From Kitasatospora sp. SolWspMP-SS2h (GTDB taxonomy: Bacteria; Actinomycetota; Actinomycetes; Streptomycetales; Streptomycetaceae), in contig NZ_QLLT01000017.1 in assembly GCF_003259315.1 (NCBI RefSeq), forward strand, positions 62,001 to 126,000: DNA of 64,000 nucleotides, in the 5' to 3' direction. Positions 42,571 through 49,792 of this stretch are shown piece after piece. The translations under genes were made by a program, and so were the position numbers. The notes beneath the pieces are model-generated. The model had not been told where the DNA came from. It made no database searches and worked only from the letters and a program-made list of their open reading frames with translations. How positions within the stretch are numbered: position 1 is the stretch's first letter; every line of letters begins with the position of its first letter.

Positions 42571-43739
42571 GCGCCGTGCCCGCCCACCTCCGACTCCCCG
42601 TCGTGATCGTCGCCGGCCTGCACCGCGCCGAACGCCGCCGCGCCGTCAAGGAGTTGCTCGACGCGAGCATCGGCGCCGTCGTCCTCCACCACGACCTGCG
42701 CGACGCCGACCGCGGCCTGGTGCACCGCCAACTGCGCGACGACGAAGGCGTGTTCGACACCCGCGAACTGCCGCTGGTCAACGGCTGCCCCTGCTGCGCG
42801 GTGCGCGAGGACCTGCTGCCCGAGCTGGCCGGGATCGCCGAGTCCGGCGAACACGGCCTGGCGATCGTCGAACTGTGGGGCGGCAGCGACCCGCACCCGG
42901 TGGCCGAGGTGATCGCCGAGGGCGAGCTGGACGGCCGCCCGATGGGGGAGCTGATCGAACTCGCCGGGGTGGTCACGGCGGTCGACCCCGACCGGCTGAT
43001 CGGCGAACTCTCGGTCTCCGACGACCTCGCCGAACACGCCGAGCACACCTCCGCGGACGACGCCCGCACCCGGGCCGAGGCACTCGCCCACCAGATCGAG
43101 TACGCCACCACCCTCGCCCTCGCCCGCGGCGGCGACACCGGCCTCGCGATGCTGCGCCAACTGCACCCCACCGCCCGGCGGGTGGCGCTCGGCACCGGCG
43201 AACTCCTGCGGGCGGCGCTCGGCGGCTTCGACGTCCCGGCCGCCCGCGACCGGGTCAACCCGGCCCTGGCCCTGCTGCCGCAGCAGGCCGACGAGGCGGG
43301 CGTGGCCACCCTGGTGTGGGAGCGCCGCCGCCCGCTGCACCCCGGACGGCTGCACGACGCGCTGGAACTGCTCGTCCCCGCCGCGCAGCGCAGCCGCGGC
43401 CGGTTCTGGCTGGCCAACCGCCCCGCACTCATGCTGGCCTGGGACGCGGCCGGAGCCAACCTCGCGGTCGAGGAGTGCGGGCCGTGGCTGGCCACCCTCC
43501 CCGACGAGCACTGGGAGCACTACCCGCCCGAACGCCGGGCCGCCGCCGCCCTCGACTGGCACCCGCAGCACGGCGACCGCGTCCAGCAACTCGCCTTCAC
43601 CGCCGAAGGGCTGGACGCCGACGGGATCACCGAACTTCTCGACTCCTGCCTGCTCACCGACGCCGAACTGCTCGCGGGCGAACCGGGCTGGAAGACCCTC
43701 CCCGACGCCTTCGCGGACCTGCTCGAACCCGTCGCCTGA
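42567..43739 (+). CDS. CobW/COG0523 family protein with degenerate P-loop
   Basis: 390 residues from GTG at 42567. The family metal motif is intact: NGCPCCAVREDL (Cys74, Cys76, Cys77), followed by LAIVELWGGSDPHPVAEV. The C-terminal CobW_C domain has RRPLHPGRLHDAL, RSRGRFWLANRP and the end ELLAGEPGW..LPDAFAD. The N-terminal P-loop, normally GxxGxGKT, reads AGLHRAERRRAVKELL and has lost its glycines and lysine. COG0523 proteins of the Zur regulon act as GTP-driven zinc chaperones; this one probably cannot bind GTP in the usual way. It is coupled to the zinc-free ribosomal protein genes. Confidence 0.88.
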   Translation: MSAVPAHLRLPVVIVAGLHRAERRRAVKELLDASIGAVVLHHDLRDADRGLVHRQLRDDEGVFDTRELPLVNGCPCCAVREDLLPELAGIAESGEHGLAIVELWGGSDPHPVAEVIAEGELDGRPMGELIELAGVVTAVDPDRLIGELSVSDDLAEHAEHTSADDARTRAEALAHQIEYATTLALARGGDTGLAMLRQLHPTARRVALGTGELLRAALGGFDVPAARDRVNPALALLPQQADEAGVATLVWERRRPLHPGRLHDALELLVPAAQRSRGRFWLANRPALMLAWDAAGANLAVEECGPWLATLPDEHWEHYPPERRAAAALDWHPQHGDRVQQLAFTAEGLDADGITELLDSCLLTDAELLAGEPGWKTLPDAFADLLEPVA

Positions 43740-43834
43740 CCGCCCGCCCGCCGCCCCGATCCGCCACGACCCGAGCGCCGCCACCACCCGAGCGCCACCA
43801 CCCGGGCGCCGCCACCACCCGACAGGAGCCCACG

Positions 43835-43999
43835 ATGGCCGTCCCCAAGCGCAGGACCTCCCGCAGCAACACCCGCCACCGCCGCGCCCGGTGGAAGGCC
43901 GCGGCCCCGCAGTTGGTCCCGGTCACCGTCGACGGGCGCGAGCACCTCGTCCCGCGCCGGCTGGCGAAGGCGTACGAGCGCGGCCTGCTGACGCCGTGA
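43835..43999 (+). CDS. rpmF: Ribosomal protein bL32, zinc-free paralogue
   Basis: 54 residues from ATG at 43835 behind ACAGGAG. The N-terminus MAVPKRRTSRSNTRHRRARW is typical L32. The later half (APQLVPVTVDGREHLVPRRL, AKAYERGLLTP) lacks the CxxC...CxxC of the zinc form. Between cobW and this gene lie direct repeats of the type CGAGCGCCGCCACCACC. A strong hairpin follows the gene. It belongs to the same zinc-sparing ribosomal set. Confidence 0.93.
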   Translation: MAVPKRRTSRSNTRHRRARWKAAAPQLVPVTVDGREHLVPRRLAKAYERGLLTP

Positions 44000-44011
44000 G
44001 AGCGGAGCAGT

Positions 44012-44038
44012 GGGGCCGCAGCCTGGCGCTGCGGCCCC
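44012..44038. terminator. Bidirectional terminator after rpmF
   Basis: An 11-bp perfect stem (44012-44022 with 44028-44038) with loop CTGGC lies between convergent genes. Confidence 0.75.
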
Positions 44039-44073
44039 CTGCCGTTCCGGGGGAGTGCCCCCGGGCGGGGCGG

Positions 44074-45804
44074 TCACTCGGTCCGGCAGCCGGTCCGGGC
44101 GGCGAGGAGCTGGTCGCCGAGCAGGGTGACGGGGTGGTCGTCCCCGGTGACGGCCAGGACGGTGCGCACCCCTGCCCGGGCCAGGGCCGCGTGCCAGCGC
44201 GGGGCGCCGGGCGGGGGCGCGTCGGGGTCGGTCCGGGGGTCGTGCGGGTGCAGGTGGGGGAGGAACGCGTCGCGGACCAGGAACTCCAGGCGGGTGCGCA
44301 CGGGTTCGTTGAGCAGCAGCCATCCGCCGGGGGCGAGCAGTGCGGTCAGCCGCCGGGCGGCGAGGTCCGGGTCGGGGGCGCGGGCCAGCGCGCCGTCGGC
44401 GACCACCACGTCGAACGGGCCGGTGACGGCCCCGGGCCCGGGGCCGGGCTCGTGCAGGTCGAAGCGGGCGTACCGCAGGTGCGGGTGGCGGCCGACCCGG
44501 GCGCGGACGGCGGCCAGCAGTAGGTCGGACGGGTCGGTGCAGAGGTAGTCGGCGGCGGGGGCGGTCCGGTCCGCGAGGGCCCGGGTGATCTCGCCGGTGG
44601 CGGTGCCGGGGCCGGCGGCGAGTTCCAGCACCCGCAGCGGTCCGGGCCCGGGGTGGTCGGCGGCGATCCGCCGCAGGGCCGCGGCGAGGACGGCGGCGCG
44701 GTAGCGGCCCGCCGCGGTCCTGGCCGCGAGGGCCTCGATCACCCGGGTGCTGCCCTTGGGCAGCAGCAGGGCGGCGGCCTGCTGTTCGCCGGTGAGCAGG
44801 GTGGGCAGCCGTTCGGCGGCGGTGCGCAGGTGGTCGATGACGGTGGCCGAGCCGAGCCGGCCGGTCCAGGCGTCGGCGGCCGACTGCCAGGCGCGGGCGG
44901 TGTCCGCCGGGTGGACCGGCCGCGTCGCGGCGAACAGCTCGCCCCGGCGGGTCGTCAGCCCGTGCCGGGTCAGCTCGGCCAGCCAGCGTCCGACCAGCCG
45001 GTGGTGGGCGGGGGCGACCCGGGCCGCGCGCAGGATCTCGGGGAGCCGGTGGCCGCGGCCGGGTTCTTCGAGGACGCCGTCGCGGCGCAGGGCGAGCAGC
45101 ATCGAGGAGAGCACGGCGGCGTCCAGGCGGGCGGTGAACACCCGGGCCTGTTCGGCGCTGACGCCGATGAGCCGCTTCCAGGCCGCGTCGGTGGCGGCGG
45201 CGGCGACCTCGCGCAGGGCGGTGTCCGCGCTCTCGGCGTCGCTGCGGGGCGCGCGGACGTGCGCCACGACCGCGCCCAGCGCCTCGACGGCGGCGTACAC
45301 GTCCTGTTGGCGCGGTTCGGGGCCGACGTGCAGCACCCGGCGCAGGTTGTCCAGGTCCTGAGCGTGCTGGTCGCCCAACTCGCTGATCTGCCAGAGCAGT
45401 TCGGAGGGCAGGCTGAGGTGGGTGGAGCGCGAGCGGGCCAGCTCGGCGAGCAGCTCGGCCGGCGGCCGGTCCGGGTCGCCGTGGACGACCGTGCCGCCGG
45501 CCAGCAGGGTGGCCAGGGCCAGTTCGACGCCCAGGCCGGTCGGCGGCAGCAGCACGGTGTGCCGGATCGGCGGCGGTCCGAGGACGCTCGCCCAGTACCG
45601 CAGCCGGCGCTCGTGCGGGTCCGACTCGCGGGTCGCCGCCCGGGCGGCCCGGACCCGGGCGGCCACGGCCTGCGACAGCGCGTCGGCGGGCACCGTGCCG
45701 GTCAGCAGCGCGGCGCCGCTGACCGGCCGGCCGTCGTCGCCGATCAGCGCCGGGCGTTCGGCGAGGCCGCGCAGGGCGGTCACGAGCGGGGGGACGGAAT
45801 CCAC
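44074..45804 (-). CDS. AMP-ligase fragment fused to SAM-dependent methyltransferase
   Basis: 576 residues. The first 200 resemble the core of an acyl/aminoacyl-AMP ligase (ERPALIGDDGRPVSG, HTVLLPPTGLGVELALATLLAGGTVV, STHLSLPSELLWQI, DLDNLRRVLHVG) but lack the A3 P-loop, the TGD motif and the A10 lysine. Residues 240-340 form a winged-helix segment (AVLSSMLLALRRDGVLEEPG), and 390-570 a class I methyltransferase (VLELAAGPGTATGEITRAL, DVVVADGAL, LLAPGGWLLLNEP). Such methyltransferase modules occur in NRPS siderophore assembly. I chose GTG 45804 because the longer frame (ATG 45885) would run through the Zur-like site. A role in a zincophore or metal-stress metabolite is inference. Confidence 0.78.
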   Translation of the reverse strand: MDSVPPLVTALRGLAERPALIGDDGRPVSGAALLTGTVPADALSQAVAARVRAARAATRESDPHERRLRYWASVLGPPPIRHTVLLPPTGLGVELALATLLAGGTVVHGDPDRPPAELLAELARSRSTHLSLPSELLWQISELGDQHAQDLDNLRRVLHVGPEPRQQDVYAAVEALGAVVAHVRAPRSDAESADTALREVAAAATDAAWKRLIGVSAEQARVFTARLDAAVLSSMLLALRRDGVLEEPGRGHRLPEILRAARVAPAHHRLVGRWLAELTRHGLTTRRGELFAATRPVHPADTARAWQSAADAWTGRLGSATVIDHLRTAAERLPTLLTGEQQAAALLLPKGSTRVIEALAARTAAGRYRAAVLAAALRRIAADHPGPGPLRVLELAAGPGTATGEITRALADRTAPAADYLCTDPSDLLLAAVRARVGRHPHLRYARFDLHEPGPGPGAVTGPFDVVVADGALARAPDPDLAARRLTALLAPGGWLLLNEPVRTRLEFLVRDAFLPHLHPHDPRTDPDAPPPGAPRWHAALARAGVRTVLAVTGDDHPVTLLGDQLLAARTGCRTE

Positions 45805-45863
45805 GGGGGGCGCTCCGGGGTCGGCGTGGGGGCGGCACCACTGAACCACGGACCACACCAGAA

Positions 45864-45878
45864 TGACAATCGTTATCG
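45864..45878. promoter_or_regulatory. Zur-like box between the methyltransferase fusion and the lysyl-tRNA synthetase remnant
   Basis: TGACAATCGTTATCG fits TGANAATNATTNTCA with two G-for-A changes in the right half. It lies 60 bp upstream of the methyltransferase start, in a divergent promoter. Confidence 0.6.
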
Positions 45879-46001
45879 TATTCACTGAATGGCGCCGCCG
45901 CCGTTCCGGTGCGGGCGCCCGGGCGGCGGCTGGAAGTGGATCTCGCCGAACCGGCCCCAGACTGTCGCCATTTGAAGCAGCGTCAACCGGAGGAACCCGC
46001 C

Positions 46002-46610
46002 GTGGCCGTGCAGCAGAGCGATCGGGTGGTGGCCGCAGCGGACCGGGTGATCGAGGAGAGCGAACGCCGCGGCGGGACCCGGCTGGTGTGCGCCTCCGGC
46101 ATCAGCCCGGCGGGCCCGGTCCACCTGGGCAACCTGCGCGAGATCGTGGTGCCGCACTCCGTAACCGACGAACTCCGCCGTCGCGGCCCGGACTGCCGCC
46201 ACCTGCTCTCCTGGACGAGCCGCTGGCGAGCCCGGACCGGGCCCGGCCGCGACTCGACCGCGCCCAGGAGTGGGTGCGCGCCCACGTCCCGGCGCAGGAC
46301 CGCACCCAGGTGCGCACCGAGCCCGACGCGGAGCGGCCGGCCCGGCTGGCCGAGGACGAACGGACGGCGCTCAAGCTCCTGGTGGAGGGCCTGGACGCGA
46401 ACTGGTCCCTCGCCGGGCCGACCTCGCCGGTGTACGGCGTCCCGAAGCCGCGGGCCGGGCTGCCGCTGGACGCCCCGGCATCACCGGAGCCGAAGACGGC
46501 CCGGCGCGAGCTGTTCGCCCTGCTCCACGAACTCCTGGTCGGCCGCGACACCAGCCCCCGGCTGCCCACCCTGCTGCCGGCCCCGGACGCGGACCGCATC
46601 CGGTCGCCGC
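46002..46610 (+). pseudogene. Decayed class I lysyl-tRNA synthetase
   Basis: GTG at 46002 behind CGGAGGAA starts a clean class I LysRS N-terminus: DRVVAAADRVIEESERRGG, LVCASGISPAGPVHLGNLRE (the HIGH-type motif as HLGN) and TDELRRRGPDCRHLLSW, up to about 46220. The frame then shifts and resumes the family in another frame near its C-terminal third: RAQEWVRAHVPAQ, TEPDAERPARLAEDERTALKLLVEGLDANW, VYGVPKPRAGLPLDAP, ARRELFALLHELLVGRDTSPRLPTLL. About 300 residues, including the KMSKS region, are deleted. It stands divergent to the methyltransferase fusion across a Zur-like box, suggesting that it once belonged to the zinc regulon (class I LysRS has zinc-sparing value; inference). Confidence 0.82.
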
Positions 46611-46833
46611 CGGCCACCGGCCAGCCCGGCCGCGCGGCACGAGGACCGGAGGACCGGGCCCGGTGCCTGCCGGGAGGGCGCGACGACCGCCGGCCGGTCC
46701 GTGCACGGCCGGGAGACCCCGGAGCCCGGGGACGGTCCGCCGGTTCGCCGGAGCGGCTGTTCCCCCGCATGTTCGCCGGAGACCGGGGCAGGCGGCTCCC
46801 CGTAAGCGCAACGGAGCGTACGAGGAGGCAGCG

Positions 46834-47181
46834 ATGACCGAGGGCATGTGGGACTACACGGCCGCTGAGGGCTACACCACGGGTTCCGACCTGACGGGGT
46901 ACCGGGTCGAGGCGACGGACGGCCACATCGGCAAGGTCGACAAGCACACCGTGGAGGTCGGCGCGGGCTACCTCGTGGTCGACACCGGCCCGTGGATCTT
47001 CGGCCGCGAGGTGCTGCTCCCGGCGGGCACCGTCACCCGGGTCGACGACCAGGAGAAGACGGTCTGGGTGAACCGCTCCAAGGACGAGGTGAAGGACTCG
47101 CCGGAGTACGACCGGGAGGCGCACGCCGACGACCCGGCCTACCGCCACCAGGTCGGCGGCTACTACGGCGGCACCGTCTGA
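46834..47181 (+). CDS. PRC-barrel domain protein
   Basis: 115 residues from ATG at 46834 behind GAGGAGG. The PRC-barrel core reads GSDLTGYRVEATDGHIGKVD, then GAGYLVVDTGPWIFGREVLLPAGTVTRVD and KTVWVNRSKDEVKDSPEYDRE. The C-terminus has the GGYYGG-type tail common in streptomycete members. The function is not settled; such small barrels are stress-linked in actinomycetes. Likely monocistronic, with a 16-bp terminator after it. Confidence 0.88.
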   Translation: MTEGMWDYTAAEGYTTGSDLTGYRVEATDGHIGKVDKHTVEVGAGYLVVDTGPWIFGREVLLPAGTVTRVDDQEKTVWVNRSKDEVKDSPEYDREAHADDPAYRHQVGGYYGGTV

Positions 47182-47196
47182 CCGCCCGACCCGTCC

Positions 47197-47234
47197 CGCC
47201 GGGGCCCCGCGTCTTCGGACGCGGGGCCCCGGCG
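47197..47234 (+). terminator. Strong terminator after the PRC-barrel gene
   Basis: A perfect 16-bp stem (47197-47212 with 47219-47234) has a CTTCGG loop, a stable tetraloop-type closing, 15 bp after the stop. Confidence 0.85.
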
Positions 47235-47295
47235 CGCGTGCGGGCGGCGCCGTGACGGGGGAGGGAGAGGACCTCGCCGGCCCGGCCCCCCCCGC

Positions 47296-47315
47296 GTTCA
47301 CCCGCGCGGGTGAAC
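47296..47315. promoter_or_regulatory. Perfect 20-bp palindrome upstream of the ferritin-like operon
   Basis: GTTCACCCGCGCGGGTGAAC lies 90 bp upstream of the first ferritin-like gene, in the otherwise empty gap after the terminator at 47197-47234. It is probably an operator; the binding protein is unknown. Confidence 0.55.
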
Positions 47316-47405
47316 AGTCGGCCGGGGCCAAGCCGCGCCCGGTCCGGTGCCGAAGGACTCGCGAGCGGGGTGCGGAGTTGGCCGGGCCCCGGACCGAGAC
47401 GAGGC

Positions 47406-48203
47406 ATGATGGCCACAGAGCACATCGACTCCCGGCTGCTCGCGGAACTCACCGAGCAGTCGGAGGACTTGAACAGCGACGCGCAGCGGATCACCCGCAC
47501 CGCACTGACCGGGTTCGCGCAGGTGACCGAACCGCGTCGGCGCTGGTGGCAGCGGAGCGGGGTGCTGGCCGGCGCGGCGGGCGCCGCCGCGCTGTGGGGC
47601 ACCTCGCGGGCGCTGGCCGCCTCGGCCTCGGCGAGCGCGGACGACGTGATGGCGCTGCAGACCGCGGCGTCGATCGAGAACCTCGCGGTGAGCGTCTACC
47701 AGACCGCCGCCGCCCTGCCGTTCATCAAGGACGGCAACAAGACGGTGGCCGCGTTCATCACCAAGACCACCGCCCAGCACCAGGCCCACGCCCAGGCGTT
47801 CAACTCCGCCGCCACCCAGGCCGGCGGCAAGGCCCAGGACCAGCCCGACCCGAAGTACAAGGCCGTGGTCGACCAGGCGCTGCCCACCATCAAGGGCCCC
47901 GCGGACGTGGTGAAGCTGGCCATCACCCTGGAGGACGTGGCCGCACAGACCTACACCAAGAACGTCTCCCAGGTCTCCTCGCCCGAACTGCGCAAGCTGT
48001 TCGCCTCGGTGGCCCCGGTCGAGGCGCAGCACCGCGCGGTACTGCTGGCCGTGCAGGCCCTGCTGGCGGGCAACGCCGCCGACCTGATCGCCATCCCCGT
48101 CGACCCGGCCAAGCTGCCGGCCGCCGCGGGCAGCGTCGGCTTCCCCGACGCCTTCTACAAGACCCAGAACGCTTCGCCGATCACCGAGGGGGCCGTCAAG
48201 TGA
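47406..48203 (+). CDS. Exported ferritin-like domain protein
   Basis: 265 residues from ATG at 47406 (a second ATG follows at 47409), with GACGAGG upstream. After a basic stretch RRRWWQR comes one hydrophobic segment (SGVLAGAAGAAALWGTSRALAASA), a membrane anchor or signal. The remaining part is a four-helix ferritin-like domain with repeats of the type ASIENLAVSVYQTAAAL, TTAQHQAHAQAFNSAA, AITLEDVAAQTYT and PVEAQHRAVLLAVQ, where the E, ExxA and QH pairs are positioned as in DUF4439/ferritin-like proteins. Some metal-ligand histidines are present, but a full diiron site is not certain. The next gene, a paralogue, overlaps by GTGA. Confidence 0.82.
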   Translation: MMATEHIDSRLLAELTEQSEDLNSDAQRITRTALTGFAQVTEPRRRWWQRSGVLAGAAGAAALWGTSRALAASASASADDVMALQTAASIENLAVSVYQTAAALPFIKDGNKTVAAFITKTTAQHQAHAQAFNSAATQAGGKAQDQPDPKYKAVVDQALPTIKGPADVVKLAITLEDVAAQTYTKNVSQVSSPELRKLFASVAPVEAQHRAVLLAVQALLAGNAADLIAIPVDPAKLPAAAGSVGFPDAFYKTQNASPITEGAVK

Positions 48204-49009
48204 GCACCGACTGGGAACTGCCGATCAGCGAACAGCAGTTGGCGCGCCTGACCCGGGACATGGAGGAGGCCCACCGGGAGACCCTGCCCGCGATGCGGGC
48301 CGGCGCCCTCGACCTGGCCGCCGAGCTGCGCACCCGCCCCGCCCCGCAGGAGCCCGGCCGCCGCCGCTTCCTGCTGGGCGTGGGCGGGGCCGCCGCCGCG
48401 CTGACCCTGGCCGCCTGCTCCAGCGGCAAGTCCGCCACCTCGCCCGCCCCGAACCCCTCCTCGACGCCCGCCTCCGGCGCCGCGTCCGGCTCGGCGTCGG
48501 GCCAGTACACCGGCGACCTGAAGGTGGTGGCGCTGGCCACCGCGCTGGAGAACCAGGCCGTGGGCGCCTACCAGGCCGCCCTGGACGCCGCCAAGGCCGG
48601 CAAGCTCGGCACCGTCCCGCCCGCCGTGGCGACCTTCATCACCACCGCGATGGGCCAGCACGCCGACCACGCCAAGGCGTGGAACGGCGTGCTGACCGGC
48701 GCGGGCAAGCCCGCGATCACCGACGTCCCGCTGTCCAACCAGCCCGCCACCCTGGACGCGCTCGGCAAGGCGGCCACCGTCGGCGACGTCGCCCAACTCG
48801 CCCTCCAGCTGGAGAACCAGGCCGCGCAGACCTACCTGTTCGCGACCTACAACGTCACCAGCCCCGGCGGCATCGCCACCGCCGCCACCATCGCCCCCGT
48901 CGAGGCCATGCACGCCGCGATCCTCCACTACGTCCTGGGCCAGTACCCCGTCCCCGACGACTTCCTCCCCGTCGACAAGGCCGCCAACCCCGCCCTGCTC
49001 ACCGTCTGA
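48200..49009 (+). CDS. Tat-type lipoprotein with ferritin-like domain
   Basis: 269 residues from GTG at 48200. A long cytosolic start is followed by a twin-arginine-like signal RRRFLLGVGGAAAALTLAAC with lipobox LAAC, so it is likely exported folded and lipidated. After a Ser/Ala/Pro linker the domain repeats the plan of its neighbour: ATALENQAVGAYQAALDAA, TAMGQHADHAKAWNGVL, ALQLENQAAQTYLFATYN and APVEAMHAAILHYVLGQYP. The two proteins may form a hetero-oligomer outside the membrane. The cupredoxin lipoprotein gene follows after 83 bp. Confidence 0.85.
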   Translation: MSTDWELPISEQQLARLTRDMEEAHRETLPAMRAGALDLAAELRTRPAPQEPGRRRFLLGVGGAAAALTLAACSSGKSATSPAPNPSSTPASGAASGSASGQYTGDLKVVALATALENQAVGAYQAALDAAKAGKLGTVPPAVATFITTAMGQHADHAKAWNGVLTGAGKPAITDVPLSNQPATLDALGKAATVGDVAQLALQLENQAAQTYLFATYNVTSPGGIATAATIAPVEAMHAAILHYVLGQYPVPDDFLPVDKAANPALLTV

Positions 49010-49092
49010 ACGGGTTCCCGCCCGCCGGACCCGCTGCCCGCACCGGGTCCGGCGCGCCGGGAACTGCGCCCGCGTCAAGGGAAGGCCCCTCC

Positions 49093-49557
49093 GTGACCCG
49101 CACCACCGGCCGGCCGTCGGCCGTCCTCGCCCTGGTCGCCGCCCTCACCGCCGTGCTGGCCGCCGGGTGCTCCAGCAGCGCCCCCGCCCCGGCGTCGACG
49201 TCCACCGGCCCGAGCGCCACGGCCTCGAACGGCACGGGCGCGCCCTCCGGCAGCACCGGCGGTTCCAGCAGCACCGGCAACAGCGGCAGTTCCCGCAGCA
49301 CCGCGGCGACCACCGTGTCGATCAAGGACTTCAAATTCAGTCCCGGCACCCTCACCGTCGCCCCCGGCGCCACGGTCACCGTCACCAACCAGGACTCCAC
49401 CACCCACACCCTGACCTCGGCCGGCCAGAAAGCCTTCGACACCGGCAGCATCGCCCCCGGCGCCACCGCGACCTTCACCGCCCCGGACACCCCCGGCCCC
49501 TACCCCTACCTCTGCACCATCCACCAGTTCATGACCGGCACCCTCACCGTCCAGTAG
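49093..49557 (+). CDS. Cupredoxin-domain lipoprotein
   Basis: 154 residues from GTG at 49093. A lipobox LAAGC gives Cys26; a Ser/Gly/Thr linker follows. Residues 72-154 form a plastocyanin/azurin-like domain with all type 1 copper ligands: His105 (TTHTL), Cys141, His144 and Met147 (YLCTIHQFM). It should carry one electron on the outer membrane face. Placed after two exported ferritin-like proteins and before a metal exporter, it suggests a small extracytoplasmic redox/metal module. A terminator follows. Confidence 0.92.
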   Translation: MTRTTGRPSAVLALVAALTAVLAAGCSSSAPAPASTSTGPSATASNGTGAPSGSTGGSSSTGNSGSSRSTAATTVSIKDFKFSPGTLTVAPGATVTVTNQDSTTHTLTSAGQKAFDTGSIAPGATATFTAPDTPGPYPYLCTIHQFMTGTLTVQ

Positions 49558-49595
49558 CCCCGACCGCGACCCGCGGCGCCCGCCGCCCCCGACGG

Positions 49596-49625
49596 GGGGG
49601 CGGGCCCGGTGCCGGGCGCGCCCCC
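49596..49625 (+). terminator. Terminator after the cupredoxin gene
   Basis: A 14-bp stem with one mismatch (49596-49609 with 49612-49625) and a 2-nt loop. The remaining sequence to 49792 has no gene. Confidence 0.55.
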
Positions 49626-49792
49626 GCGGTTGCCCCGTGCGGGTGACCCCCCGGCAGGTCGCGGCGGTACCGGTCCCCGGCGGGGCGAACGGGCACCAAG
49701 GTGGTGCCGGGGTGTCTCGCCCCGATCCCCTCTTCCCCGCCGGGCCGGGCCCGTCGGCCGTGGACCGCCCGGCCGTCTCCCTGGAGGCCCGC

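Noticed and set aside
45805..45885. ATG at 45885 as start of the ligase-methyltransferase fusion
   Set aside because: The first codons would encode the Zur-like box and a hydrophobic stretch with no family match. GTG 45804 starts directly at the ligase-like domain.
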